From Candidatus Yanofskyibacteriota bacterium (GTDB lineage: Bacteria > Patescibacteriota > Minisyncoccia > 2-02-FULL-40-12 > IGHO2-01-FULL-4-A): 43,774 nt of DNA. A model generated the notes under the pieces. That model searched no databases. It had not been told where the DNA came from and saw only the letters and a list, made by a program, of their open reading frames with translations. This document shows, piece after piece, positions 10,015 to 17,389 of the stretch; position 1 is the stretch's first letter, and each line of letters starts with the position of its first letter. The translations under genes and the position numbers were made by a program. The stretch is from positions 1 to 43,774 of the forward strand of contig CAIUCV010000020.1 in assembly GCA_903897805.1 (NCBI GenBank), given 5' to 3'.

Positions 10015-10504
10015 AGATTTCTTATACGGATTGGGGGGAATAGGTTTTATGATTTTGATAATTGGAGGTTTTGCGTTGCTAATTATGGGGGGAGCTAAGC
10101 TATTCGAGACTCTTTATCCTGCCCTAGAAAAGATTAGTACTGTTGTTTGGGGCATAGTTTGGTTATTAATATTCCTCTCCATAGCTCCTCGACTTAGAAA
10201 TTTTACTGGTAATTGGATTATCACTGGTACTTATATCGGAGGTGCCATTTTTTGGCTTTTGTGTTTCTATATTACCTATTCCTTATGGGGATTCCTAGGC
10301 ATTTTAATAGGGGTTCTGATGTTCGGGCTGGGAGTATTTTTCACGGCTCTGTTGGCTCTAATCTTTAGTGGCCAATTTATGGGAGCTCTCGGCGTCGCAT
10401 TTGTTCTAATTCAGATTTATTTGTTTAGATATCTAGGCGCTTGGATTATCACTAAATATAGGCCGAGGCAGGAGTTAAAAGAATTAGATACTATTGACAA
10501 GTAA
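9998..10504 (+). CDS. Polytopic membrane protein
   Basis: Overlaps the upstream stop by 17 nt; hydrophobic. Confidence 0.55.
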   Translation: MGNKFKDFLYGLGGIGFMILIIGGFALLIMGGAKLFETLYPALEKISTVVWGIVWLLIFLSIAPRLRNFTGNWIITGTYIGGAIFWLLCFYITYSLWGFLGILIGVLMFGLGVFFTALLALIFSGQFMGALGVAFVLIQIYLFRYLGAWIITKYRPRQELKELDTIDK

Positions 10505-10511
10505 TTAGAAA

Positions 10512-10534
10512 TTGTTGAAGTCTGACTTCAACAA
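10512..10534. repeat. Inverted repeat TTGTTGAAGTC-T-GACTTCAACAA
   Basis: Perfect 11-bp arms, 1-nt spacer. Confidence 0.7.
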
Positions 10535-10645
10535 ACTTCAAGGGCCGTTTCTGACCTTCTCGAGTTATCCACCTTTGGCCTATTGTGCGGAAAATCAGAG
10601 GTTTGCTACAATAAAGATAGGAATCTTAAAAACTAAGACATCACA

Positions 10646-10759
10646 AAAACCGTTTAATAAGTATCGGGCTTAAGGGCGTCGTAAGATTCCTTGCCCGATG
10701 TGGTTTCTCCTCGAGTGATGTCTGGGAGGAACTATGCCTGGTACTTATTAAGCGGTTTT
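10646..10759 (+). ncRNA. Candidate structured RNA: 18-bp closing stem enclosing two hairpins (three-way junction)
   Basis: 10646-10663 pairs with 10742-10759 (18 bp, one G-U); hairpin 10664-10698 (TCGGGC..AAGG/CCTT..GCCCGA); hairpin 10703-10732 (GTTTCTCC/GGAGGAAC); promoter-like TTGTGC-18-TACAAT upstream. Confidence 0.65.
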
Positions 10760-10827
10760 GTTTTGTTGGGCGGTGGTCATAGAGATGGCCCGCCTCGGGG
10801 AAAAGAGGTAGAGAGGAGGTTTTGTAA

Positions 10828-11031
10828 ATGCAAAATATTTCTGCTATCTCGCAAGTTTGCTTTCCGACCGAGGACGGGCAGTGGCTGGTTTGTAACGCCG
10901 TTAGGCGTAACGGCCAACTCATTGTTGCCAAATCTGGAAAATGGTTCAAGTTTAGAGCCTATCAGAAGAGGAAGAAGTCCTCGGCAGAAACATTGAAAGA
11001 CGCCTTATCGGCGTCTCCAACATTATCTTAA
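10828..11031 (+). CDS. 67-aa hypothetical protein
   Basis: SD GAGAGGAGG upstream of ATG; basic protein MQNISAISQVCFPTEDGQWLVCNAVRRNGQ... Confidence 0.6.
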   Translation: MQNISAISQVCFPTEDGQWLVCNAVRRNGQLIVAKSGKWFKFRAYQKRKKSSAETLKDALSASPTLS

Positions 11032-11093
11032 GAATTAAAATTTAGAGTTGTAAGTTTTCTGTCTTTATGACCACCACCCAATAATGCAAATTG

Positions 11094-11217
11094 AAAATAC
11101 TCAATTGGAAGGTAGTATGGGCCCTAAGCACTGTGGAAGATGCGCCAGTCTCTAAAACTGGTAAGCGGAGTTCAAGTCTCCGAGGGTCCACGCCTGCCTT
11201 TCAGTTGGGTATTTTTT
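11094..11217 (+). ncRNA. Candidate RNA: tRNA domain enclosed in a 22-bp outer helix, followed by a U-tract
   Basis: 11094-11115 pairs continuously with 11194-11215 (22 bp incl. 4 G-U); 3' arm runs into TTTTTT. Confidence 0.75.
11119..11190 (+). tRNA. tRNA(-like) with anticodon CUA (amber/Sup), A73, no encoded CCA
   Basis: Acceptor GGGCCCT/AGGGTCC; D arm GCA/TGC with GG in the loop; anticodon arm CCAGT-CTCTAAA-ACTGG; T arm CGGAG-TTCAAGT-CTCCG. Confidence 0.72.
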
Positions 11218-11268
11218 AATTAAAACGAGCTTAGCAAGTTATCCACAATGCGTCAATAGCTGAGTACA

Positions 11269-11305
11269 TTATACCCCCATCCCTAATAGATGGAAAAGTG
11301 TATAA
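11269..11305 (+). other. Hairpin TTATAC..CCATC/GATGG..GTATAA
   Basis: Two stacked complementary segments; terminator-like CCGCATTGCTGTGG + TTTTTTATTTTT at ~11431-11460. Confidence 0.4.
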
Positions 11306-11548
11306 GTTGATATGGTAAACTTAATGAAACCGTCTAAAACTGATAAAACCAGCTTCTTGACGCTTCTTTATCAAACTACGTTTTCTCCCATTGCTCAAAA
11401 ATGAGCGAGCTCTGATGGTTAACAAAAAACCGCATTGCTGTGGCTCTACTTTTTTATTTTTACGCTTAAAACATTTCTGGGTTGCGAAAAATCCGATTTG
11501 ATGCTAAAAGATAGCTAAGAACTTTAAAAACTTTTGAGAGGAAAAGCT

Positions 11549-12841
11549 ATGACGCCAAAATGGGTTCCATGGCCCGGCGATGGCCAGATCGATATAAGAC
11601 CGATATCTCCAATTGTTGACGATTATTATTTTCGCCGGTTGAGCGATAAAAAGCAGCTTGGTTTTTCTTATCTTGTTTTTCCGGGAGCGACGTACGATCG
11701 CCGGCGGCACGCCATGGGTACCTTTGTTAAAACCCGGGAGTTTGTTTCTCGTATGGTTGAACAAGGACTTTTGACCGCCAACCAGGCCGTCAACTTGGGC
11801 CTGTTTGGCCTTCTGCACGACATCGGCCACGGGCCATTCTCCCATGTGATAGAAGCGTTCACAAAAATCAAACACGAGCAGTACGGATTGGTTATTTTGG
11901 AAAAAATGGCCGATACAATCGGGGCTTGCGGCGGCGATGTGGAATTTATAAAGGCCTATATGTCGGGCAAGGATCCGGCCGGGGCAATTGTGATGGACAA
12001 AAATTTCGGAATGGATAAACTGGATTATCTTGTACGCGATCAGGAGGCGATAGAATTCGGTCCGAATGTCCGCTGCTGCGTTGAAAGCGTCCTCAACCAC
12101 CTGATTTACAAAGACGGCGAAATGATGGTGGATTTGAAGGCTCTTGACGCCGCCATTGAGATCCAGAGGGCGTACATGTATTTTTATCGGAACGTCCATT
12201 TGGGGAAAAGCTCGTATCTTATCCAGCGTTTTATGCAGAAACTGATGTTCCAGCTGCTTAATACGCCCAAGGAAGACGGTGGAATCACCGAGGAAGAGCT
12301 TTGGGAAATGGTTGACGGAGACGTGATTTATGCTTTGAAAAAATGCAAAAACGAAACGGTAATAAACGGGATAAGTATTTTTGACAGGGGAGTCAAGCAT
12401 TTTCCGAAGACGGCGCTTTCCATCAGATTACAAGGGTACGAATGGCTTGAACGGCAATCCGGAAAACCAATTCATGTTATCGGCGCGAGGAAGGAATTTT
12501 TTGAGAGATTTTTTCAAAGGTCAAAAGCGGGGGATTTGGAGCAGGTTGAGGCTCGCATTGCCAAGGCCATCGGCGTTGAGAGCTGGGAGGTAGCAATAAG
12601 CCACATTGTTGAAAAGGGTCGGTTTATTCCTCGCGACATCAAGGTTTTTAACGGTCCCACCGTTTATTCGCTTAAAGAAATGGACCCGCGTTATTTTGAT
12701 TTACTGGCCGAAGAACTGGATAAATATCTGTGCGTAAGAGTTTGCGTCGTTCCCGAACACCGCCAAATTCTTTTTGAGAAATGGAGAATCGCCCTTGAAA
12801 TCATCTGTAATTATATGTTGTATGAATCGTTTATTCTTTGA
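11549..12841 (+). CDS. HD-domain (SAMHD1/dGTPase-like) phosphohydrolase
   Basis: RRRHAMGT...LLHDIGHGPFSHVIE motif; SD GAGAGGA. Confidence 0.8.
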   Translation: MTPKWVPWPGDGQIDIRPISPIVDDYYFRRLSDKKQLGFSYLVFPGATYDRRRHAMGTFVKTREFVSRMVEQGLLTANQAVNLGLFGLLHDIGHGPFSHVIEAFTKIKHEQYGLVILEKMADTIGACGGDVEFIKAYMSGKDPAGAIVMDKNFGMDKLDYLVRDQEAIEFGPNVRCCVESVLNHLIYKDGEMMVDLKALDAAIEIQRAYMYFYRNVHLGKSSYLIQRFMQKLMFQLLNTPKEDGGITEEELWEMVDGDVIYALKKCKNETVINGISIFDRGVKHFPKTALSIRLQGYEWLERQSGKPIHVIGARKEFFERFFQRSKAGDLEQVEARIAKAIGVESWEVAISHIVEKGRFIPRDIKVFNGPTVYSLKEMDPRYFDLLAEELDKYLCVRVCVVPEHRQILFEKWRIALEIICNYMLYESFIL

Positions 12842-12865
12842 TTTCCGATTGGTTTCGTGTTAAAA

Positions 12866-12942
12866 TAAACCTGCTGAAGAAGCCCTCCTTCGTCCCGCCT
12901 TGGCGGGACTTCGGACGGGCACAGCAGGTTTTTATAATTTTA
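12866..12942 (+). terminator. Long nested terminator hairpin
   Basis: AACCTGCTG...CAGCAGGTT enclosing GCCC..GGGC and GTCCCGCC-TT-GGCGGGAC, then TTTTTATAATTTT. Confidence 0.7.
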
Positions 12943-12981
12943 GTTTTCCGAAGCTCTGATGTAAATCGGAGCGTAGGAGAC

Positions 12982-13054
12982 CCGCCCATAGCTCAATTGG
13001 TAGAGCAATTCCCTTTTAAGGAAGAGGTTGTAGGTTCGAGACCTACTGGGCGGA
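12982..13054 (+). tRNA. tRNA-Lys (UUU)
   Basis: CCGCCCA/TGGGCGG acceptor, GCTC/GAGC D stem, loop CTTTTAA, T arm GTAGG-TTCGAGA-CCTAC. Confidence 0.95.
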
Positions 13055-13058
13055 CGGT

Positions 13059-13856
13059 TTAAATTTTTAGTTTCTTGGCCCTGACTTTTGTTTTCAGGAG
13101 CCGCGAAGCGGCTCCGGAGAATTTTACCGGATCTCCTGTTGTGAAATAAACCGTTGAGGCCCCGTGTCCATTTTCAGTACCCGATGTACGGAGAAGGTAC
13201 TTTACCCTTCTGGCTATCGCTTTGCCGGAATCAATTAACTTTGCCCTGAAAGGGCTCAGTCGCTTGATGGTCGTTTTTAGAAACGGGTAATGGGTGCAGC
13301 CCAGAACGATATAGTCCGGCTTGGAACGGGCCGCCTTTTGAAGATACTTTCTCAACAAAGTTTTTATTTCGGGGGAATTAATTTGGCCCTCCTCAACCAG
13401 ATTTTCCAGTTCGGGACAGCCGATGTTGGCTATTTTGACCCCGATTGCATTTTGACGTATCAGATTCTTCAAGTAAGAGCTTTTGGCCGTTGCCGGCGTT
13501 GACAAAATGGCGATGCTCTTATTGTGGGATAGACGAGCGGCCGGTTTTATCGCCGGTACGGTGCCGACAAACGTAACAGAGGGATATTTTTTTCTGAGAA
13601 ATTCTATAGCGTAACAAGTCGCCGTATTGCAAGCGACCACGACCATTTTGACTCGTTTTCCGATGAAATACTTAATAATCCTACTTGTTAACAGTCGGAT
13701 TTGAGCCGGGGTTTTTCCTCCGTAGGGAATGTTTTTCTGGTCAGCAATGAAGATATAATTTTCCTGGGGCAACAGCTTTTTTATTTCGCGCAGTACGCTC
13801 AAGCCGCCGACCCCCGAATCAAAAATTCCTATAGGTCTTGTATCCATAATCTTCAT
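13059..13856 (-). CDS. murI: Glutamate racemase
   Basis: IGIFDSGVGGLSVLREI, VVACNTATCYA, IVLGCTHYPFL motifs. Confidence 0.93.
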   Translation of the reverse strand: MKIMDTRPIGIFDSGVGGLSVLREIKKLLPQENYIFIADQKNIPYGGKTPAQIRLLTSRIIKYFIGKRVKMVVVACNTATCYAIEFLRKKYPSVTFVGTVPAIKPAARLSHNKSIAILSTPATAKSSYLKNLIRQNAIGVKIANIGCPELENLVEEGQINSPEIKTLLRKYLQKAARSKPDYIVLGCTHYPFLKTTIKRLSPFRAKLIDSGKAIARRVKYLLRTSGTENGHGASTVYFTTGDPVKFSGAASRLLKTKVRAKKLKI

Positions 13857-13948
13857 TATAGGGTCAGGTTCTAATATTTTCCACTAGGGCGAACCGTCAA
13901 AGGATTTAAGGATTTGCCGCGATGGACCCGTTGGGGTATATTAGATAT

Positions 13949-14161
13949 ATGAAAATATGGAATTGGCTTTTATACATAACAAATAATGAAAAGGAGTCCC
14001 GCCATGAGCAACTCTTTGATATTGCCTTTTTTATCATTAATACCACCGCAATCATCTTCGGAATCGCCATGTTCATTATCTATGATGAGCCGCAGTGGAT
14101 ACCGGTCCTTGTGATAGAGTACACTTGGGCGCTGGATAATATGCGGCACAACCGGCCATAG
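13949..14161 (+). CDS. Small membrane protein
   Basis: Hydrophobic ORF. Confidence 0.4.
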   Translation: MKIWNWLLYITNNEKESRHEQLFDIAFFIINTTAIIFGIAMFIIYDEPQWIPVLVIEYTWALDNMRHNRP

Positions 14162-14249
14162 ACCGGGGTCCGTTACCCCCCAATTGACAAAATTTCTCTC
14201 TTAGCTTACTTTAAAGAGGCGTTCTTTGACTTTAAAAAGAGGGTAGGCC

Positions 14250-14495
14250 ATGCGGAGATTCTGGATTTGGTATGATAAGTTAAACGAACCGTGGCGGTTA
14301 TTCCTCTGTCTTTTTTTGGTTGCAATAGGAACCGGCGCGATTGGTTTCGGAGCAGGAGTGCAGAATCCTCATTTGAAATTTGGATTAAGGTTGGGTGGAT
14401 GGGCCTTTCTCTTTTTCTTGATTTTGAGCCGAATTAGATCCTTGAACAAAGAGGGAAAATCCAAAGGGTTTAAAATCTCCGGTAGGCGGCTATAG
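14250..14495 (+). CDS. Small membrane protein
   Basis: Two hydrophobic segments; terminator directly downstream. Confidence 0.5.
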   Translation: MRRFWIWYDKLNEPWRLFLCLFLVAIGTGAIGFGAGVQNPHLKFGLRLGGWAFLFFLILSRIRSLNKEGKSKGFKISGRRL

Positions 14496-14496
14496 G

Positions 14497-14524
14497 GCGG
14501 GGCATACCCCGTCTTTATTTTTTT
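14497..14524 (+). terminator. Rho-independent terminator
   Basis: CGGGG-CATA-CCCCG then TTTATTTTTTT. Confidence 0.7.
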
Positions 14525-14587
14525 GACAGAATTACGGGGGGAGAGGATAATGAGCGTAATTAGGACTTTAACAATCAGGAGGGACTT

Positions 14588-15502
14588 ATGTTTCCGGCGC
14601 TGAAAGAATTTTTGACGGAATTTTTAGCGAGGGTTTTGAGGAGAAGAAAGGAAGAACCATTACTTGTCATTACTGCAAGGCCGGTGAAAGTAGTCGGCAT
14701 TTGGGGTTGGAGCGCGGGAAACCGCATGGTTAGCATGTTTTTTTCTCTAATCGTTCATCTCCTTGTTTTGCTTTTTTTATTTGTCGTGTTTAAGCCCCCG
14801 ATTGTAACAAAAACAGCCAGGGGACTGGTAACTTTTATTTCGCCGGTTGAAATTCCGCCCTATGTGGCAAAGGTGCCTCCGGGGAAAGGGGGAGGCGGTG
14901 GTGGAGATAGGTCGCCTTTGCCTCCAAGCAAGGGCCGGTTGCCAAAAGCTGCCCCGCGGCAGTTTACACCTCCGACAGCTGTGATACAAAATCAGAATCC
15001 AAAACTGATTATGGAACCTACTCTGGTTATTCCGTCGGATATCAATCTTCCCAGTGTAAATTTGCCTGACTATGGAGACCCCTTTGCGAAAATTGGCCCC
15101 CCGTCTAGCGGCCCCGGTTCCGGTGGCGGTATTGGGACGGGAAGCGGAGGTGGAGTCGGGCCGGGCAAGGGTCCAGGACTTGGGCCGGGCGAAGGCGGCG
15201 GATTTGGCGGCGGAGTATTCCATACAGGCGGCGGAGTGTCTGTGCCTCAACTGCTATATAAAGTTGAACCCGAGTATTCAGAAGAAGCGCGAAAAGCAAA
15301 GTTCCAGGGAACGGTTTTGCTTACTGCCATAGTGGACGTAGATGGTGGGGTAAAGGATATTAAAGTCATACGGTCGCTAGGCTTGGGCTTGGATGAAAAG
15401 GCCATAGAAGCAATTAAACAATGGCGGTTCCGCCCGGGCATGAAAGATGGCAAGCCCGTCGCCACCTATGCAAATATTGAGGTAAATTTCCGGCTCTTGT
15501 AG
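14588..15502 (+). CDS. TonB-family C-terminal domain protein with Gly-rich linker
   Basis: N-terminal TM; VEPEYSEEARKAKFQGTVLLTAIVDVDGGVKDIKVIRSLGLGLDEKAIEAIKQWRFRPGMKDGKPVATYANIEVNFRL. Confidence 0.88.
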   Translation: MFPALKEFLTEFLARVLRRRKEEPLLVITARPVKVVGIWGWSAGNRMVSMFFSLIVHLLVLLFLFVVFKPPIVTKTARGLVTFISPVEIPPYVAKVPPGKGGGGGGDRSPLPPSKGRLPKAAPRQFTPPTAVIQNQNPKLIMEPTLVIPSDINLPSVNLPDYGDPFAKIGPPSSGPGSGGGIGTGSGGGVGPGKGPGLGPGEGGGFGGGVFHTGGGVSVPQLLYKVEPEYSEEARKAKFQGTVLLTAIVDVDGGVKDIKVIRSLGLGLDEKAIEAIKQWRFRPGMKDGKPVATYANIEVNFRLL

Positions 15503-15571
15503 CCGGTTTTGTTTTTGGGCAAGACGGCACCTTTGCTTTATTCGATTTTTTATATTACGATAAGTTTAATA

Positions 15572-16876
15572 ATGAGAACCCCGATTGTAGAAACAAAAAA
15601 TAAGGTCGGCGAAAGCGTTGAACTTTTCGGTTGGGTGCAGACGATTAGAAATCAGGGAGCTATCAAGTTTATCATAATAAGAGACGTGTCCGGGGTTATC
15701 CAAGCGGTGGTTGTAAAAAATCCCCGAGTAGCCAAAATAGCCGATTCTTTAACCCTAGAGTCGGTAGTTAAAGTTGTGGGCCTGGTTAAAGAAGAAAAAC
15801 AAGCCCCAGGCGGTCTCGAGGTCACCGTTAATGAGATTGAGATTTTGTCTTTAGCGGCACCCGAGCTGCCAATACCGGTTATTGAAAAGACTGGCGAAAC
15901 AGAATTGCCCAAAAGATTAGATTGGCGCTGGCTGGATCTGCGTAAGCCGGAGAACCTTTTGATTTTTCAGGTCTGGACTATAATGGAGCGAGCTTTTGTA
16001 GATTACTGCACCGATAATGGCTATATCGAGATACACTCGCCCAAACTGATGAGTGCTCCCAGCGAATCGGGCGCGGAGCTGTTTGAGGTCAAATATTTTG
16101 AGAGAAAGGCGTACTTAGCGCAGTCACCGCAGTTTTACAAACAAATGGGAATGGCTTCCGGTTTTGAAAGAGTTTTTGAGATTGGGCCGGTTTTTAGGGC
16201 CAACCCCTCTTTTACTTCGCGCCACGATACAGAGTTCACCGGTTATGATATTGAGATTTCGTTTGTCGAGTCTCATTACGATGTTATGGCCGAAGAGGAG
16301 AGATTCATAGCGGCGATGTTACAAGCCGCCAAGGATCAATATGGAGAAAAAATTAAAAAAACTTTAGGTGCCGAGGTCAATGTGCCGAGAATTCCTTTCC
16401 CCAAAGTTACAATGGCAGAAGCTAAAACCATACTTAAAAAACTAGGCGTGCCAAGCGAGAGTGACGGCGATCTTAATCCGGAAGAAGAAAGAAAATTAAG
16501 CGAGTATATAAAAGAAAAAGAGGACCACCAGTTCGTATTTGTTACCGATTATCCTAAAGAAGTTCGCCCATTTTATCACATGCGCCACACCGATAATCCC
16601 GAACTTACTAAAAGTTTTGACCTTCTTTTTAACGGTCTGGAAATCACTACCGGCGCACAACGTGAACATCGTTATGACGTTTTGGTCAAACAAGCTAAGG
16701 AAAAAGGGCTCAAACTGGAGCCGATTCAGTTTTATCTCAATTTTTTCAAATATGGCTGTCCTCCGCATGGCGGACTTGGTTTTGGGCCTACAAGGTTTTT
16801 GATGCAGATGCTCGGTCTTAACAATGTCAGAGAGGTAACTTACTTATACCGTGGCGTGAAAAGGCTTGAACCCTGA
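15572..16876 (+). CDS. aspS: Aspartyl-tRNA synthetase, short archaeal/eukaryotic-like form without the bacterial GAD insertion
   Basis: Class II motifs FRANPSFTSRHDTEFTGYDIE and GCPPHGGLGFGPTRFLMQMLGL; ~434 aa. Confidence 0.88.
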   Translation: MRTPIVETKNKVGESVELFGWVQTIRNQGAIKFIIIRDVSGVIQAVVVKNPRVAKIADSLTLESVVKVVGLVKEEKQAPGGLEVTVNEIEILSLAAPELPIPVIEKTGETELPKRLDWRWLDLRKPENLLIFQVWTIMERAFVDYCTDNGYIEIHSPKLMSAPSESGAELFEVKYFERKAYLAQSPQFYKQMGMASGFERVFEIGPVFRANPSFTSRHDTEFTGYDIEISFVESHYDVMAEEERFIAAMLQAAKDQYGEKIKKTLGAEVNVPRIPFPKVTMAEAKTILKKLGVPSESDGDLNPEEERKLSEYIKEKEDHQFVFVTDYPKEVRPFYHMRHTDNPELTKSFDLLFNGLEITTGAQREHRYDVLVKQAKEKGLKLEPIQFYLNFFKYGCPPHGGLGFGPTRFLMQMLGLNNVREVTYLYRGVKRLEP

Positions 16877-16877
16877 T

Positions 16878-17366
16878 ATGGATTATCACCCGGTGGTACA
16901 AAAAATATTAACGTTATTGAAGAATGATGGCTGTTGGTTTGAGACATTTGAACACGAACCTGTTAGGACAAGCGAAGAGGCGGCGAAGGTAAGGCCGGAA
17001 TATTCTCTTTGCCAAGGGGCCAAAGCTTTAATTGTCAGAGCCAAAATCCGTCAAAACAAAAGAAATTTCGTTATGTTGGTTTTCCCAGCTGATTTGAAGT
17101 TTGATCGAGATAAAGTTGAAGCCTTGCTCGAAGCCAAAGATGTTCGTTTGGCTTCTGAAAGCGAAGCAGATTCAATAACCGACGGTGTCCAGCTGGGGGG
17201 AGTGCCGCCGTTTGGTAATCTATTCGGCCTAGAGGTCTTAGTTGATAGCTCTCTTTTTAGAAATGAAAAGATTATTTTTAATGCCGGCGATAGAAGATTT
17301 TCAATAGGTATGAAATCGGATGATTATAGAAGGTTGGTTAAGCCGAAAGTTTGCGAGATTGTCTGA
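16878..17366 (+). CDS. YbaK/ProX-family (aminoacyl-tRNA deacylase-like) protein
   Basis: FEHEPVRTSEEAAKVR...GAKALIVRAK...GVQLGGVPPFGNLFGLEVLVD. Confidence 0.8.
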   Translation: MDYHPVVQKILTLLKNDGCWFETFEHEPVRTSEEAAKVRPEYSLCQGAKALIVRAKIRQNKRNFVMLVFPADLKFDRDKVEALLEAKDVRLASESEADSITDGVQLGGVPPFGNLFGLEVLVDSSLFRNEKIIFNAGDRRFSIGMKSDDYRRLVKPKVCEIV

Positions 17367-17389
17367 TTTAAGCCACCATATGAAGACCG

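Noticed and set aside
10641-10996. ORFs 10641..10949 (-) and 10691..10996 (+)
   Set aside because: They run through the structured RNA and out of frame with the SD-preceded 67-aa ORF.
11119-11190. Reading the CUA tRNA on the opposite strand as tRNA-Leu(UAG)
   Set aside because: The T-loop UUCAAGU, D-loop GG and G-U pairs fit only the plus strand, and there is no long variable arm as Leu tRNAs require.
11094-11217. tmRNA
   Set aside because: The domain has a full anticodon arm and no tag ORF or tmRNA-type termini.
9998-11533. Replication origin
   Set aside because: Only two DnaA-box-like sites and no dnaA/dnaN or AT-rich unwinding region recognised.
12838-13062. 74-aa ORF ending ...PIAQLVEQFPFKEEVVGSRPTGRTV
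   Set aside because: It is a translation of the tRNA-Lys gene, not a protein.
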